Source: CBIFWW01 sp966186435
GTDB taxonomy: Bacteria > Pseudomonadota > Gammaproteobacteria > Enterobacterales > Enterobacteriaceae
Assembly: GCA_966186435.1 (NCBI GenBank)
Contig: CBIFWW010000001.1
Location: forward strand, 14,428 to 78,427
Direction: 5' to 3'
DNA: 64,000 nucleotides
Made by a program: the position numbers and the translations under genes. The notes beneath the pieces were generated by a model. The model saw only the letters and a program-made list of their open reading frames with translations, was not told where the DNA came from and searched no databases. Positions 18,765 through 29,642 of this stretch are shown one piece after another (the stretch's first letter is position 1; each line of letters starts with the position of its first letter).

Positions 18765-20924
18765 TTAACGGCGTTTACGCCCGCGTCGGGGAGCCGGCGC
18801 AGGAGGTGCCTTTTTGATGACTATACCCTCTGGCATCGCCGGTTGCGATATCGGGAATATCGGCAACGCATCTAATAGCCGCTTCCCATATTGGCGGTGA
18901 ATCAGCCGGGTATCGTAAATCACGATCTCCCCCCAGCAGCTGTGGCTACGGATCAAACGCCCTACCTGTTGGATTAAATTGAATGAAGCCCCGGGCAAGC
19001 TCTGCACCTCAAAGGGGTAGCGTTTCAGGCTTTTCAGCCATTCCCCCTCGGTGACTACCACCGGGCTATCCACCGGTGGGAAGGCAATTTTGTGGATATG
19101 CACCTGGGTGAGCAGTTCCCCTTTCAAATCCAGCCCTTCGGCAAAAGATTGCAGGCCCACTAACACACTGGTTTCCCCCTGCTCAACCCGCTTGCGGTGC
19201 AGTTCCACCAGCCGGTAGCGAGGTTTATCACCCTGTACTAACATACTCAGCCGTAAATCCGGCAGGTGGCTGAGGAACCCCTGCATCGCCCGCTGGCTGG
19301 AAAAAAGCACCAGCTGGCCTTTATGTTTACCCTTTTTAAATTGATGGCGGAAGTAAGCCGCCATCTCCGCCAGGTGCTCGGCTTCATACTCAAAGGCCGG
19401 TTCATGGGGCAGCTGCGGGATCACCAGCCTGCCCTGCTCCACATGATTAAACGGCGAAGGCAGGTCAATAAATCGATCCCCGGCCTTGTCTTTCAAGCCA
19501 GTCATCTCTTTTAGCCGGTCAAAGCGGTTCAAAGAGCGCAGGGTAGCGGAGGTCACCACCACATGGGGGACACTGCGCCAGAGGATTTTCTCCAGCTGAT
19601 CGCTCACCCGGATCCCCACGCAGTGCATCAGGGTATGGGGCTGGCCTTCGCGCACCACCCGGCTGACCCACTTCGATACCGGTGCGCCAGAAGCCTGGGC
19701 CATTGCCGCCAGTTTCCATAGCTTGCTCTGGGATTCAAAGTGGCCCAGCGCCCGGTTCATCTGGACGATAGCCCGATGCAAACGGGCAATATCCTGCTGG
19801 GCGGTCTGTTCACTCAAGGAATTAAGCAGGGATTCCGCCAGGCCGCGCAAGGCATCGGTTAGCTTCGCCAGCCGCTTGGCGCTTTCCATAATTTCATCGG
19901 GCAATTCCCCCATTGGGAAGCGATATTCCGCTTCGCCTTCGCCGGGCATAAACAGGGTAAAAATAGTATTTAAGGTACGGAATAGCTCCAGCGTCTCTTC
20001 ACAGTGGCTGGTCAGGCGCTCCGGAGCGCACAGCGGCGGCATCGATTTTGGGCGGAATTGCTCGCGGCAGGTGGCAACCAGCTTGATAAACAGATCCAGT
20101 TGCAGGCTGATCCAACCGGGGGTGATCTCGGCACTCATCTCCAGCGCATCCCGCGCCACGTCTGGCAGATGATGGCCTTCATCCAGCACCAGCAACAGAT
20201 TTTTAGCCTCCGGCAGTACCGAATCGCTCTCCATTGCCGCCATCACCAGCGCATGGTTGGCTACCACTACTTCAGCCTCGGCAATCTCACGGCGGGCCAC
20301 AAAGAACGGGCACGCTTTATACCACTGGCAGTTACGGCCCAGGCAGCTGGCTTTATCGGTGCTAAGCCGCGCCCACAGGGCATCTTCCACATTGTGCTGG
20401 GTGTGATCGCGCAGGCCGTCCCATTTATAGTTATCCAACTCGGCTTTTAACTCGCCGCACAGTTGCTGCTCGGCTTTACTGGCCGGAGCCAGGTCATCCT
20501 GTAAGAACGCCAGTAGATCACCCTGGAAGCTGTCGGCACTGGAGAGCGCCGCAAGATTACGCGGGCAAACGTAGCGGCCACGACCAAAAGCCGCAGTAAA
20601 ACGCAGTTCAGGGATAATTTTCGCCAGCAGCGGTAAATCCTTGCTGAAGATTTGATCCTGCAAGGCCACGTTAGCGGTACTCACCACCAGAGTTTTGCTT
20701 TCATCACGGGCGATGGCAATGCCGGGGATCAGGTAGGAAAGGGTTTTACCCACGCCGGTGGGGGCTTCAATCGCCAGATGGCGGCCTTCATCTCCGGCCA
20801 GGGTTTTAGCCACTTCGGCAATCATCTGGCGCTGCGGAGCGCGGGGGATAAAGTCCGGTATTTGTTGTTGTAACGCCTTATACCAGGCGGCGATTTGCGC
20901 CTTCTGCGCCGCAGACAATGCCAT
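18765..20924 (-). CDS. dinG: DinG, SOS-induced iron-sulfur DNA helicase
   Basis: 5'-3' helicase of the XPD/DinG superfamily that unwinds R-loops and D-loops. 719 residues (E. coli 716). Walker A APTGVGKT at 54-61; the four Fe-S cysteines are Cys120, Cys194, Cys199 and Cys205, exactly as in the E. coli protein; Walker B DEGH in LVLDEGHHLPD near residue 248; helicase motif VI as QQVGRLIRSHSCWGE. The C-terminal tail is Arg/Lys-rich. First gene of dinG-ybiB, with a LexA box just upstream. Confidence 0.96.
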   Translation of the reverse strand: MALSAAQKAQIAAWYKALQQQIPDFIPRAPQRQMIAEVAKTLAGDEGRHLAIEAPTGVGKTLSYLIPGIAIARDESKTLVVSTANVALQDQIFSKDLPLLAKIIPELRFTAAFGRGRYVCPRNLAALSSADSFQGDLLAFLQDDLAPASKAEQQLCGELKAELDNYKWDGLRDHTQHNVEDALWARLSTDKASCLGRNCQWYKACPFFVARREIAEAEVVVANHALVMAAMESDSVLPEAKNLLLVLDEGHHLPDVARDALEMSAEITPGWISLQLDLFIKLVATCREQFRPKSMPPLCAPERLTSHCEETLELFRTLNTIFTLFMPGEGEAEYRFPMGELPDEIMESAKRLAKLTDALRGLAESLLNSLSEQTAQQDIARLHRAIVQMNRALGHFESQSKLWKLAAMAQASGAPVSKWVSRVVREGQPHTLMHCVGIRVSDQLEKILWRSVPHVVVTSATLRSLNRFDRLKEMTGLKDKAGDRFIDLPSPFNHVEQGRLVIPQLPHEPAFEYEAEHLAEMAAYFRHQFKKGKHKGQLVLFSSQRAMQGFLSHLPDLRLSMLVQGDKPRYRLVELHRKRVEQGETSVLVGLQSFAEGLDLKGELLTQVHIHKIAFPPVDSPVVVTEGEWLKSLKRYPFEVQSLPGASFNLIQQVGRLIRSHSCWGEIVIYDTRLIHRQYGKRLLDALPIFPISQPAMPEGIVIKKAPPAPAPRRGRKRR

Positions 20925-20938
20925 AGCTTACCTTCGAA

Positions 20939-20958
20939 TACTGTATAAACACCCACTA
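20939..20958 (-). promoter_or_regulatory. LexA box of dinG (one degenerate half)
   Basis: Read on the minus strand: TAGTGGGTGTTTATACAGTA. The right half is the perfect CAGTA; the left CTG is GTG. It closely follows the E. coli dinG box (TATTGGCTGTTTATACAGTA). Only 14 bp separate it from the ATG. Confidence 0.75.
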
Positions 20959-21078
20959 TTGTGGCACGTTTAGCCGGTGGCCTGTAGCCTTTAGGGAAAA
21001 GAAACGGCCGGTTTGCGTGCTGCCTCGTAAAAGCCAGGCAGATACGTCATTGAGCGAGTGGGATGGCGGAAACAACGC

Positions 21079-21096
21079 GGGGGCCAATAGGCCCCC
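21079..21096 (-). terminator. Hairpin after rhlE
   Basis: On the minus strand GGGGGCC, loop TATT, GGCCCCC, 34 nt after the rhlE stop, followed by GCGTTGTTT rather than a clean U-tract. Confidence 0.5.
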
Positions 21097-21130
21097 GGAA
21101 AGAGTGGAAATGCGTTACCGCCTTCCATTA

Positions 21131-22597
21131 TTACTCAGCAGATGCCGGGCGGCGCGGGGCGCGGCGGCGTTGGCCGTTGGCGGCGCCTTCACCTTCGCGA
21201 CGGGGGCCAGAACGGCGCTGGCCGTTACCACTGCCTTCGCCATCGCGGCGGGGGCCGGAACGGCGCTGGCCGTTGCCACTGCCTTCGCCTTCACGACGGG
21301 GACCGGAGCGGCGTTCGCCGTTACCACTGCCTTCGCCATCGCGGCGCGGTGCGCTGCGACGTTGACCTTCACCTTGCCCTTGACGACCACGGCCACCGCT
21401 GTTGCCGCCACGCTGCTGCTGTTGGCGACCATTCTGGATAGGCTCAGCACGGATCGACGGGTCAACCTCATAACCCGGCAGCGCCAGGCGTGGGATTTCC
21501 ACTTTCAGCAGACGTTCGATATCACGCAGTAGTTTGTGTTCATCGACACATACCAGGGACAGCGCTTCACCGGTGGCCGCGGCACGGCCAGTGCGGCCAA
21601 TACGGTGCACGTAGTCTTCCGGTACGTTTGGCAGTTCGTAGTTCACCACGTGAGGCAGCTCTTCGATATCCAGGCCACGGGCCGCGATATCGGTGGCCAC
21701 CAGCACCCGGATACCGCCGGATTTAAAGTCAGCTAAAGCACGAGTACGTGCGCCCTGGCTCTTGTTGCCATGGATCGCTGCTGCGGTAATACCGTCTTTA
21801 TTCAGCTGTTCAGCCAGGTGGTTGGCCCCGTGCTTGGTGCGGGTAAACACCAACACCTGCTGCCAGTTACCTTCGCCAATCATCTGGGATAACAGCTCCC
21901 GCTTACGTTTCTTATCAACGAAGTGCACCAGCTGAGAAACCTGCTCAGAAGCGGTGTTGCGACGGGCAACGGAGACTTCTTCCGGGTTATGCAGCAGTTT
22001 TTCCGCTAGGGCTTTAATGTCGTCAGAGAAGGTGGCGGAGAACAGCAGGTTCTGGCGCTTGGCCGGCAGTTTAGACAGCACGCGGCGAATATCGTGAATA
22101 AAGCCCATATCCAGCATACGGTCGGCTTCATCCAGCACCAGGATTTCGATTTGGTCCAGTTTCACCGCATTTTGATGTTCCAGATCCAGCAGACGGCCTG
22201 GGGTCGCCACCAGTACATCGACGCCACCACGCAGTTTCATCATCTGCGGGTTAATACTCACCCCGCCGAATACGACTAAAGAGCGGATGTTCAAGTATTT
22301 ACTGTAATCACGAACGTTCTCACCGATCTGTGCCGCCAGTTCGCGGGTGGGGGTGAGGATCAGCGCACGCACCGGGCGGCGGCCCTTAGCATGTGGCTCG
22401 CGGCTGGTTAACAACTGTAATAATGGCAGGGTGAAACCTGCGGTTTTGCCGGTACCGGTTTGGGCACTGGCCATCAGATCGCGCCCGGCTAGGACCACGG
22501 GGATCGCCTGGCTTTGAATAGGGGTGGGCTGCTCATAGCCTTGTTCAGCTACGGCGCGCAGGATTTCGGTGCTTAATCCAAGGGATTCGAAGGACAT
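21131..22597 (-). CDS. rhlE: RhlE DEAD-box RNA helicase with repetitive tail
   Basis: ATP-dependent RNA helicase acting in ribosome assembly, 488 residues. Q motif around [10 protein letters not shown] (24-33), motif I AQTGTGKT (45-52), DEAD in [11 protein letters not shown] (about 153-163), SAT, and motif [16 protein letters not shown]. From about residue 385 the tail is Arg/Gly/Gln-rich and ends in four 16-residue repeats (418-481). Start at ATG 22597 (MSFESLGLS) with GGAG upstream; the longer frame to 22699 has no family match. Divergent from cecR, whose E. coli product also represses rhlE. Confidence 0.95.
   Translation of the reverse strand: MSFESLGLSTEILRAVAEQGYEQPTPIQSQAIPVVLAGRDLMASAQTGTGKTAGFTLPLLQLLTSREPHAKGRRPVRALILTPTRELAAQIGENVRDYSKYLNIRSLVVFGGVSINPQMMKLRGGVDVLVATPGRLLDLEHQNAVKLDQIEILVLDEADRMLDMGFIHDIRRVLSKLPAKRQNLLFSATFSDDIKALAEKLLHNPEEVSVARRNTASEQVSQLVHFVDKKRKRELLSQMIGEGNWQQVLVFTRTKHGANHLAEQLNKDGITAAAIHGNKSQGARTRALADFKSGGIRVLVATDIAARGLDIEELPHVVNYELPNVPEDYVHRIGRTGRAAATGEALSLVCVDEHKLLRDIERLLKVEIPRLALPGYEVDPSIRAEPIQNGRQQQQRGGNSGGRGRQGQGEGQRRSAPRRDGEGSGNGERRSGPRREGEGSGNGQRRSGPRRDGEGSGNGQRRSGPRREGEGAANGQRRRAPRRPASAE
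21155..21346 (-). repeat. Four 48-bp tandem repeats in rhlE
   Basis: Each unit encodes RR(D/E)GEGSGNG(Q/E)RRSGP. The order D, E, D, E at position 3 suggests a two-unit (96-bp) duplication. The last unit has drifted ([10 protein letters not shown]). The number of units is likely to vary between strains. Confidence 0.85.
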
Positions 22598-22826
22598 AAC
22601 TACTCCAGACCGCCCTGACCGTTTAAACACAGTGTAGTTTCCAGGGAGGACATTTAAAGCGGGGGAACCGCTACAGCAGGGCACAAACCACGGTGCCATG
22701 AGGCGGGGGAGTGTACCATTTTTTGTGACCTGGCGCAGAATTTTAAACCCGGCTTAAACATAAAGAATTTCCTCAATTCAGACACATTTGTGCACTATCG
22801 CTGGACAATATTTGAATTGCAGTAGT

Positions 22827-22854
22827 AAAGTTAATCAATCGATTGATTAACTTT
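22827..22854. promoter_or_regulatory. 28-bp perfect palindrome, likely CecR operator
   Basis: AAAGTTAATCAATC followed by its exact reverse complement, ending 11 bp before the cecR start. Position and symmetry fit a TetR-family autoregulatory operator. It could also serve the divergent rhlE, 230 bp away. Confidence 0.85.
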
Positions 22855-22865
22855 AGAGTGACCTG

Positions 22866-23549
22866 ATGACGGCAACCTATACCCCCACCACCCCACGAGG
22901 TGAGCAGGCAAAAAATCAGCTGATCCGTGCGGCGCTAGCGCAGTTTGGTGAGTATGGTCTCCATGCCACCACCCGCGACATCGCCGCCCTGGCCGAGCAG
23001 AACATTGCCGCCATTGCCTACTACTTTGGCTCTAAAGAAGATCTCTATACTGCTTGCGCCCGCTGGATTGCCGATTTTATCGGCGAGCAGCTACAACCTC
23101 AGTTGATGAGCGCCATTGCGATCCTGGCTGAAGATCCGGTAGATAAGTCAAAAATCCGGGCGCTGATCCACCAAGTTATCGGCCATATGATTGCCCTGCT
23201 CACCCAGGATGAAACCCTGAACCTGAGCAAGTTTATCTCCCGTGAGCAGCTCTCCCCCACCCCGGCCTATCGCCTGATCCACCAGCAGGTTATCGAACCA
23301 ATGCATGCCCATATGACGGCTTTAATAGGCCGCTACACCGGGCGCGATCCCGATGACGTGGAAACCATCGTCCATACCCATGCTTTGCTGGGGGAGATCC
23401 TGACCTTCCGCCTATTACAGGAAACCGCCCTGTTGCGCACCGGCTGGCAGCAATTTGACCAACACAATAGCCAACTGATTACCCGGGTAGTTACCCAACA
23501 TTTTGATTTTATCCTTCAAGGACTTTCTCAACAGAGGAGCACAGCGTGA
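22866..23549 (+). CDS. cecR: CecR TetR-family regulator
   Basis: Transcriptional repressor (YbiH in E. coli) tied to sensitivity to cefoperazone and chloramphenicol through ybhGFSR and rhlE. 227 residues. TetR DNA-binding domain at about residues 15-62: [40 protein letters not shown] in outline. The C-terminal ligand/dimer domain includes [18 protein letters not shown], which is shared with the E. coli protein. Its TGA overlaps the GTG start of ybhG by 4 nt, so regulator and exporter form one operon. Confidence 0.93.
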   Translation: MTATYTPTTPRGEQAKNQLIRAALAQFGEYGLHATTRDIAALAEQNIAAIAYYFGSKEDLYTACARWIADFIGEQLQPQLMSAIAILAEDPVDKSKIRALIHQVIGHMIALLTQDETLNLSKFISREQLSPTPAYRLIHQQVIEPMHAHMTALIGRYTGRDPDDVETIVHTHALLGEILTFRLLQETALLRTGWQQFDQHNSQLITRVVTQHFDFILQGLSQQRSTA

Positions 23550-24547
23550 ACAGGAAAAAAGCGCTTATTATCATTGTGATTCTGGCTATTGTGGCGGCTG
23601 TAGCGGCCACAGCCTGGTATGTAACCCGCCCACCGGCCGCCTTGACGCTGTATGGCAACGTGGATATTCGCACCGTGGACATGAGCTTCCGGGTAGGGGG
23701 GCGTCTGGAGAAACTCACCGTGGATGAGGGGGACAGCATTCGCCAAGGGCAAATCCTTGGCGAGCAGGATAAAACCCCCTACCAGAACGCCCTAAACCAG
23801 GCAGAGGCCAATGTGGCGGCAGCTCAAGCCAAATATGACCTGTTGATGGCCGGTTACCGTTCGGAAGAAATTGCCCAAGCCGCTGCGGCCCTGAAGCAAA
23901 CCCAGGCTGCCGCAGCCTATGCCCAAAGCTTCTATCAACGCCAGCAGGGGTTATGGAACTCCCGTACCGTATCCGCTGACGACCTGGAAAACGCCCGTTC
24001 TGCCCGCGATCAGGCCAATGCCAACCTCAAGGCCGCCCAGGATAAACTTAACCAATATCGGGCCGGTAACCGCCCGCAGGAAATAGCCCAAGCCAAGGCC
24101 AGCCTTGAACAGACCCTGGCCCAACGCGATCAGGCCCGCCTTGATCTGAGTGATACCACGTTGGTGGCCCCTGCCGATGGCACCCTGTTAACCCGCGCCG
24201 TGGAGCCGGGCACCCTGCTTAACGCCGGGAGCACGGTGTTGACCCTCTCCCTCACCCGCCCGGTATGGGTGCGGGCCTACGTCAACGAAACCAGCCTTAG
24301 CCAGGCTCAGCCGGGCCGGGAAGTGCTGATTTACAATGACAGCCGCCCGGATAAGCCCTGGCATGGCAAAATTGGCTTTATCTCCCCTACCGCTGAATTC
24401 ACGCCAAAAACCGTTGAAACGCCGGATTTGCGGACTGACCTGGTTTATCGCCTGCGCATCATTGTGACGGATGCCGATAACAGCTTGCGCCAGGGGATGC
24501 CGGTGACGATTTCCTTCGCTGAAGGTGATGGCAATGGGCACCGTTAA
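23546..24547 (+). CDS. ybhG: YbhG adaptor (HlyD family), copy 1
   Basis: Periplasmic adaptor of the YbhGFSR exporter, 333 residues. One N-terminal membrane anchor (about 5-25: [19 protein letters not shown]), lipoyl half [30 protein letters not shown] in outline, a long helical hairpin (Ala/Gln-rich, about 75-205), second lipoyl half [21 protein letters not shown], and a beta-barrel domain with [32 protein letters not shown] start overlapping the cecR stop. Overlaps ybhF by 14 nt. This is the copy that keeps the cecR linkage. Confidence 0.93.
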   Translation: MNRKKALIIIVILAIVAAVAATAWYVTRPPAALTLYGNVDIRTVDMSFRVGGRLEKLTVDEGDSIRQGQILGEQDKTPYQNALNQAEANVAAAQAKYDLLMAGYRSEEIAQAAAALKQTQAAAAYAQSFYQRQQGLWNSRTVSADDLENARSARDQANANLKAAQDKLNQYRAGNRPQEIAQAKASLEQTLAQRDQARLDLSDTTLVAPADGTLLTRAVEPGTLLNAGSTVLTLSLTRPVWVRAYVNETSLSQAQPGREVLIYNDSRPDKPWHGKIGFISPTAEFTPKTVETPDLRTDLVYRLRIIVTDADNSLRQGMPVTISFAEGDGNGHR

Positions 24548-26276
24548 CCATCTGATCCGCCTTGAGGGTTTAGTGAAGTCCTTCAAAGGCATGGATAAAC
24601 CCGCCGTCGCCAGCTTCAATGCGGAAATCCGCGCCGGGGCGGTCACCGGGCTGGTGGGGCCGGATGGGGCCGGTAAAACCACGCTGATGCGGATGCTGGC
24701 CGGGTTAATGGCCCCCACCCAGGGCCGAGCCGAAGTGAATGGCTTAGATCCCATCGCCAACGACAGCGAACTCCATGCCATTCTTGGCTATATGCCGCAG
24801 AAATTCGGCCTGTATGAAGATTTGACGGTAATGGAAAACCTTAACCTGTATGCCGATTTACGTAGCGTTACCGGTGAGCAGCGCCATCAGGTGTTTGAGA
24901 AGTTGCTCTCTTTCACCGCCCTGGCCCCCTTTACCGGGCGGCTGGCAGGCAAGCTCTCTGGCGGGATGAAACAAAAGCTTGGCCTGGCCTGCACTCTGGT
25001 GGGGTCCCCACAGGTATTGTTGCTGGATGAGCCTGGAGTGGGTGTTGACCCGATTTCCCGCCGCGAATTGTGGCAAATGGTGCACGAGCTGGCAGGTGAA
25101 GGGATGCTGATCCTGTGGAGCACCTCTTACCTGGATGAAGCAGAGCAGTGCCGGGATATCTTGCTGATGAATGAAGGCGAGCTGTTATACCAGGGTGCTC
25201 CCCACCAGCTCACCGAAAAAATGACCGGCCGCTGCTGGCTGGTAAACCAGCCCGGTGAGAACAATCGGCGGCTATTACAAAAAGCGTTAAAACAGCCGGA
25301 AATCAGCGATGGGGTCATCCAAGGTAAATCCGTGCGCCTGATTGCCCGTAAAGGCGTGGAAGGCCAGGCGGTGGCCGCTGCCCTAAAACTCACCGACGAG
25401 CACATTGCCGCCACGGCCCCGCGCTTTGAAGATGCCTTTATTGATTTGCTTGGCGGGGCCAGTACCGAAGAATCCCCCCTGGGGGCGATTCTCCATCAGG
25501 TGGAGGACGACGGCAGTGAAACCGTCATCGAGGCCAAATCGCTCACCAAGATGTTTGGCGATTTTGCCGCCACCGACAACGTAGATTTTGCCGTGAAGCG
25601 CGGGGAGATATTCGGCCTGCTTGGCCCGAACGGGGCCGGTAAATCCACCACCTTCAAAATGATGTGCGGCCTGCTTACCCCCACTTCCGGTAAGGCGCTG
25701 GTGCTGGGGATGGATTTGAAAGTCAGCTCCGGCAAGGCCCGCCAGCATCTGGGCTATATGGCGCAAAAATTCTCCCTTTACGGCAACCTGACGGTGCAGC
25801 AAAATTTGCGGTTTTTCTCCGGAGTATATGGCCTGCGCGGTAAGGCGCAGGAAGAGAAAATCACCCGTATGAGTGAAGCCTTCGGCCTCAAGCCGATATT
25901 CAACCAAGCGACGGATTCACTACCCTTGGGCTTTAAACAGCGGCTAGCCCTGGCCTGTTCCCTGATGCATGAGCCGGATATTCTGTTTCTTGATGAGCCG
26001 ACCTCAGGGGTAGATCCCCTAACCCGCCGGGAATTCTGGCTGCATATCAATAGTATGGTGGAGAAAGGCGTCACCGTGATGGTCACTACCCACTTTATGG
26101 ATGAGGCCGAATATTGTGACCGCATCGGGCTGGTGTACCGGGGGCAGATCATTGCCAGCGGTACCCCGGACGATCTTAAGGCCCAGGCTGCCAGTGATAC
26201 CGAACCAGACCCCACTATGGAGCAGGCGTTTATTGGCCTTATCCATCAATGGGATGAGGAGCATGCCCATGGCTAA
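24534..26276 (+). CDS. ybhF: YbhF ABC ATPase (two nucleotide-binding domains), copy 1
   Basis: ATPase of the exporter, 580 residues from ATG 24534. Two fused ABC domains: first with Walker [10 protein letters not shown] (about residue 43) and signature [12 protein letters not shown]; second with [10 protein letters not shown] (about residue 363), [12 protein letters not shown] in place of LSGGQ, and Walker [19 protein letters not shown] 8 nt upstream favours 24534 over GTG 24525 and ATG 24528. E. coli YbhFSR has been reported to export tetracycline and cations. By recall this copy is closer to E. coli YbhF than copy 2, for example [14 protein letters not shown] and [11 protein letters not shown]. 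Confidence 0.92.
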   Translation: MGTVNHLIRLEGLVKSFKGMDKPAVASFNAEIRAGAVTGLVGPDGAGKTTLMRMLAGLMAPTQGRAEVNGLDPIANDSELHAILGYMPQKFGLYEDLTVMENLNLYADLRSVTGEQRHQVFEKLLSFTALAPFTGRLAGKLSGGMKQKLGLACTLVGSPQVLLLDEPGVGVDPISRRELWQMVHELAGEGMLILWSTSYLDEAEQCRDILLMNEGELLYQGAPHQLTEKMTGRCWLVNQPGENNRRLLQKALKQPEISDGVIQGKSVRLIARKGVEGQAVAAALKLTDEHIAATAPRFEDAFIDLLGGASTEESPLGAILHQVEDDGSETVIEAKSLTKMFGDFAATDNVDFAVKRGEIFGLLGPNGAGKSTTFKMMCGLLTPTSGKALVLGMDLKVSSGKARQHLGYMAQKFSLYGNLTVQQNLRFFSGVYGLRGKAQEEKITRMSEAFGLKPIFNQATDSLPLGFKQRLALACSLMHEPDILFLDEPTSGVDPLTRREFWLHINSMVEKGVTVMVTTHFMDEAEYCDRIGLVYRGQIIASGTPDDLKAQAASDTEPDPTMEQAFIGLIHQWDEEHAHG

Positions 26277-27399
26277 TTGGATCAGCGGGCGGCGGGTGCG
26301 CGCCCTGTGTATCAAAGAAACCCGGCAAATCCTACGGGACCCAAGCAGTTGGCTGATTGCGGTGGTGATCCCTCTGATGCTGCTGTTTATCTTCGGTTAT
26401 GGGATCAACCTCGACTCCAGCCGTCTCAAGCTTGGGGTGCTGCTGGAGCAACAGAGTGAAACCGCCCTCGATTTTGCCCACACTGTTACCGGCTCACCGT
26501 TTATCGACCCCACTATCAGCGACAACCGCGCCAATTTAGTGGCCCGGATGCAGGCGGGGAAAGTGCGCGGGATTGTCGTGATCCCGGTGGATTTTGATGC
26601 CCGTATGGCCCGGCCCAATGATACTGCGCCGATTCAGGTGATTACCGATGGCTCTGAGCCAAACACCGCTAACTTTGTACAAGGCTATGTCCAGGGGATC
26701 TGGCAAATCTGGCAAGCCCAACGGGCCACCGATCGCGGCCAGGCCTTTGCGCCCTTGATTGATGTGCAGCTGCGCTACTGGTTTAACCCGGCAGCCATCA
26801 GCCAGCACTTTATTATCCCCGGTGCGATAACCATCATCATGACGGTAATTGGCGCGATTTTGACCTCTCTGGTGGTAGCCAGGGAGTGGGAGCGCGGCAC
26901 TATGGAGGCCCTGCTCTCCACCGAAATCACCCGCACCGAGCTGCTACTGTGCAAGCTAATCCCCTATTACTTCCTTGGCATGTTGGCGATGGCCCTGTGT
27001 ATGGTGGTGGCGATTTTTGTTCTGGGGGTGCCGTGGCGCGGTTCGTTGATTTTACTGTTCCTGATCACCAGCCTGTTTTTGCTCAGCACCCTGGGGATGG
27101 GGTTGTTGATTTCCACCATCACCCGTAACCAATTTAACGCCGCCCAGGTGGCCCTGAACGCCGCCTTCCTGCCGTCGATTATGCTGTCCGGGTTTATCTT
27201 CCAGATCGACAGTATGCCTGCAGTGATCCGTGCGGTGACCTACGTGATCCCGGCCCGCTATTTCGTCAGTACCCTACAAAGCCTGTTTTTGGCAGGGAAT
27301 ATTGCCTCGGTACTGATTGTGAATGTGCTGTTTTTGATCGCTTCTGCGGTGCTGTTTATCGGGCTAACCGCCCTGAAAACCAAGCGCCGTCTGGATTAA
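26269..27399 (+). CDS. ybhS: YbhS ABC-2 permease, copy 1
   Basis: Membrane subunit of the exporter, 376 residues (E. coli 377). N-terminal amphipathic [18 protein letters not shown], first helix at about 25-43, a periplasmic domain of about 130 residues, then five helices with the ABC-2 signature [28 protein letters not shown] and the C-terminal [20 protein letters not shown] 26269 chosen because GAGGAG lies 7 nt before it; ATG 26263 is too close. Overlaps ybhF by 8 nt. Confidence 0.94.
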   Translation: MANWISGRRVRALCIKETRQILRDPSSWLIAVVIPLMLLFIFGYGINLDSSRLKLGVLLEQQSETALDFAHTVTGSPFIDPTISDNRANLVARMQAGKVRGIVVIPVDFDARMARPNDTAPIQVITDGSEPNTANFVQGYVQGIWQIWQAQRATDRGQAFAPLIDVQLRYWFNPAAISQHFIIPGAITIIMTVIGAILTSLVVAREWERGTMEALLSTEITRTELLLCKLIPYYFLGMLAMALCMVVAIFVLGVPWRGSLILLFLITSLFLLSTLGMGLLISTITRNQFNAAQVALNAAFLPSIMLSGFIFQIDSMPAVIRAVTYVIPARYFVSTLQSLFLAGNIASVLIVNVLFLIASAVLFIGLTALKTKRRLD

Positions 27400-27408
27400 G
27401 GAGCCTGT

Positions 27409-28515
27409 ATGTTGCACCGATTACTCACCCTAATACGCAAAGAGCTTCAGTCCCTGCTGCGGGAGCCACAGACCCGGGCAATATTGATTATGCCGGTGCT
27501 GATCCAGGTGCTGCTGTTCCCCTTTGCCGCCACCCTGGAAGTCACCAACGCCACCATCGCCATTTATAACGAAGACAACGGCAAGCACGCCATTGAGCTG
27601 ACCCAGCGTTTTGCCCAGGCGAAGGCGTTCTCCCACGTGCTATTACTTAAAAGCCCCCAAGAGATCCGCCCGACGTTAGATAACCAAAAGGCGTTATTGC
27701 TGATCCGTTTCCCGGCTGATTTCTCCCGCAAACTGGCGCAACACCAAACCGCCCCGCTGCAAATCCTGCTGGATGGCCGTAACTCTAACAGCGCCCAAAT
27801 TGCTGCCAACTATCTCCAGCAGATTGTGAGCAATTATCAGCAGTCACTGCTGGAAGGCCAGCCGAAACCCAACAATAGCGAACTGGTGATCCGTAATTGG
27901 TACAACCCGAACCTGGATTACAAATGGTTTGTAGTGCCGTCGCTGATTGCCATGATCACCACCATCGGGGTGATGATCGTTACCTCACTTTCAGTGGCCC
28001 GGGAACGGGAACAGGGCACCCTCGACCAGTTACTAGTTTCCCCTCTCGCTACCTGGCAAATTTTTGTCGGTAAAGGGGCGCCCGCCATGATAGTCGCGAT
28101 GTTCCAGGCCACCATTGTGCTTGGTGTGGGGATCTGGGCTTATGGGATCCCTTTCTCCGGATCGCTGCTGCTGTTTTACTTCACCATGGTGATTTACGGG
28201 CTGTCTTTAGTGGGGTTTGGTCTACTGATTTCTGCCCTGTGCTCGACCCAGCAGCAGGCATTTATCGGGGTATTTGTCTTTATGATGCCGGCAATCTTGC
28301 TATCGGGTTATGTTTCGCCGGTGGAGAATATGCCGGTGTGGCTGCAAAACCTGACTTGGGTAAACCCCATCCGCCATTTTACTGACATCACCAAAGAAAT
28401 TTATCTCAAGGACGCCAGCTTTGGGATTGTCTGGCAAAGCCTGTGGCCACTGTTAGTGATAGCCGTAACCACCGGTTCTGCGGCCTATGCCATGTTCCGC
28501 CGCAAGATAGGGTAA
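27409..28515 (+). CDS. ybhR: YbhR ABC-2 permease, copy 1
   Basis: Second permease, partner of YbhS, 368 residues as in E. coli. N-terminal [30 protein letters not shown] leading into the first helix, a periplasmic domain with [22 protein letters not shown] (about residues 121-142), and ABC-2 signature [27 protein letters not shown]. Starts 9 nt after ybhS with AAGGAG before the ATG. Last gene of cecR-ybhGFSR copy 1. No terminator is obvious in the next 137 nt, so read-through into copy 2 is possible. Confidence 0.94.
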   Translation: MLHRLLTLIRKELQSLLREPQTRAILIMPVLIQVLLFPFAATLEVTNATIAIYNEDNGKHAIELTQRFAQAKAFSHVLLLKSPQEIRPTLDNQKALLLIRFPADFSRKLAQHQTAPLQILLDGRNSNSAQIAANYLQQIVSNYQQSLLEGQPKPNNSELVIRNWYNPNLDYKWFVVPSLIAMITTIGVMIVTSLSVAREREQGTLDQLLVSPLATWQIFVGKGAPAMIVAMFQATIVLGVGIWAYGIPFSGSLLLFYFTMVIYGLSLVGFGLLISALCSTQQQAFIGVFVFMMPAILLSGYVSPVENMPVWLQNLTWVNPIRHFTDITKEIYLKDASFGIVWQSLWPLLVIAVTTGSAAYAMFRRKIG

Positions 28516-28652
28516 TAGGACATTAAAGGATGCAGATATTCAGGGAAATACTGAAGTTAGTCTGAAAGATTAACATTCTCGGAAAAGTGCCAAGATCCAA
28601 AGTGCTCATTTAGAACTTATCCTAATAAGGAACTTATTATAAGGATGTAGTG

Positions 28653-29642
28653 ATGAAATTGAGCAGATGGATTTGCTTGCTTGCGGCATTGGTAGCAGCA
28701 GGGGTTTTAGGTTGGCACTATTACGCTAAAAACCCTCCGCCAGCCCTAACATTGTACGGTAATGTTGATATCCGCTCCGTCGATATTAGCTTCCGCGTGG
28801 GTGGCCGCCTGGCGCGGCTGGACGTGGATGAAGGTGACAGCGTTCAAAAGGGGCAATTGATTGGCGAACAGGATATCACCCCTTATCTCAACGCCCGCGA
28901 CCATGCTCTGGCCGCAATGGAGGCTGCCAAAGCCAAGTTTGAACTGGTGCTTGAGGGCTATCGGGCTGAAGAAATTGCCCAAGCCGAAGCGGCGGTTAAT
29001 CAAGCCAAAGCGGCGGCGGTCTATGCCCAGGAGTTCTGGCAGCGCCAGCAAACCCTGTGGAAACGCCATTTAGTCTCTGCCAATGATCTGGCCAATGCCC
29101 GTTCCTCTCTCGACCAGGCCAAGGCCAATTTAAAAGCCGCCCAAGATAAACATGCCCAATTCCAGGCCGGCAGCCGCTCCCAGGAAATCACCAATGCCAA
29201 AGCCATTCTTGATCAGGCTGAAGCCAAATTAGCCCAGTCCACGCTTGATTTGCAAGATACCGCGCTGATAGCCCCGGCCGACGGCATTATCCTCACCCGG
29301 GCGGTAGAGCCAGGTACGCTGCTCTCGGCGGGTAGCACGGTGTTAAGCCTCTCCCTAACTGACCCGGTCTGGGTCCGGGCCTATATTGATGAAAGCCATC
29401 TCGGCCAGGCACAGCCGGGGCGGCAAGTACTGATTTACAGTGACGGCCGCAGCCACACCCCGTGGCGCGGCAAAATTGGCTTTGTCTCACCCACCGCTGA
29501 GTTTACCCCTAAAAGCGTGGAAACCCCTGAATTGCGCACCGACCTGGTGTATCGGCTGCGTATTATCGTGACCGATGCGGATAACCAATTGCGCCAGGGT
29601 ATGCCGGTGACCATCGTGTTTGAGGATGAGGAAAAAGCATGA
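28653..29642 (+). CDS. YbhG-like adaptor, copy 2
   Basis: Paralogue of the upstream ybhG, 329 residues, with the same domain order: membrane anchor (about 4-24), [30 protein letters not shown] in outline, helical hairpin, then [21 protein letters not shown] and the conserved [25 protein letters not shown]. The lipoyl and barrel regions are nearly the same as copy 1 while the coiled-coil hairpin differs much more. ATG 28653 is placed 7 nt after AAGGA; a GTG at 28650 is too close to it. Its ATGA stop overlaps the next gene. No regulator and no copy of the CecR palindrome are seen in the 137-nt spacer upstream. Confidence 0.9.
   Translation: MKLSRWICLLAALVAAGVLGWHYYAKNPPPALTLYGNVDIRSVDISFRVGGRLARLDVDEGDSVQKGQLIGEQDITPYLNARDHALAAMEAAKAKFELVLEGYRAEEIAQAEAAVNQAKAAAVYAQEFWQRQQTLWKRHLVSANDLANARSSLDQAKANLKAAQDKHAQFQAGSRSQEITNAKAILDQAEAKLAQSTLDLQDTALIAPADGIILTRAVEPGTLLSAGSTVLSLSLTDPVWVRAYIDESHLGQAQPGRQVLIYSDGRSHTPWRGKIGFVSPTAEFTPKSVETPELRTDLVYRLRIIVTDADNQLRQGMPVTIVFEDEEKA

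Noticed and set aside
21017..21532. Repetitive Ala/Thr-rich plus-strand frame across the rhlE 3' end
   Set aside because: The repeats are the complement of the RhlE tail repeats; reading on the plus strand gives no family and no start signal.
26101..26268. Longer start for ybhS
   Set aside because: The extra 56 codons lie fully in ybhF and match nothing; ATG 26269 with GAGGAG gives the E. coli length.
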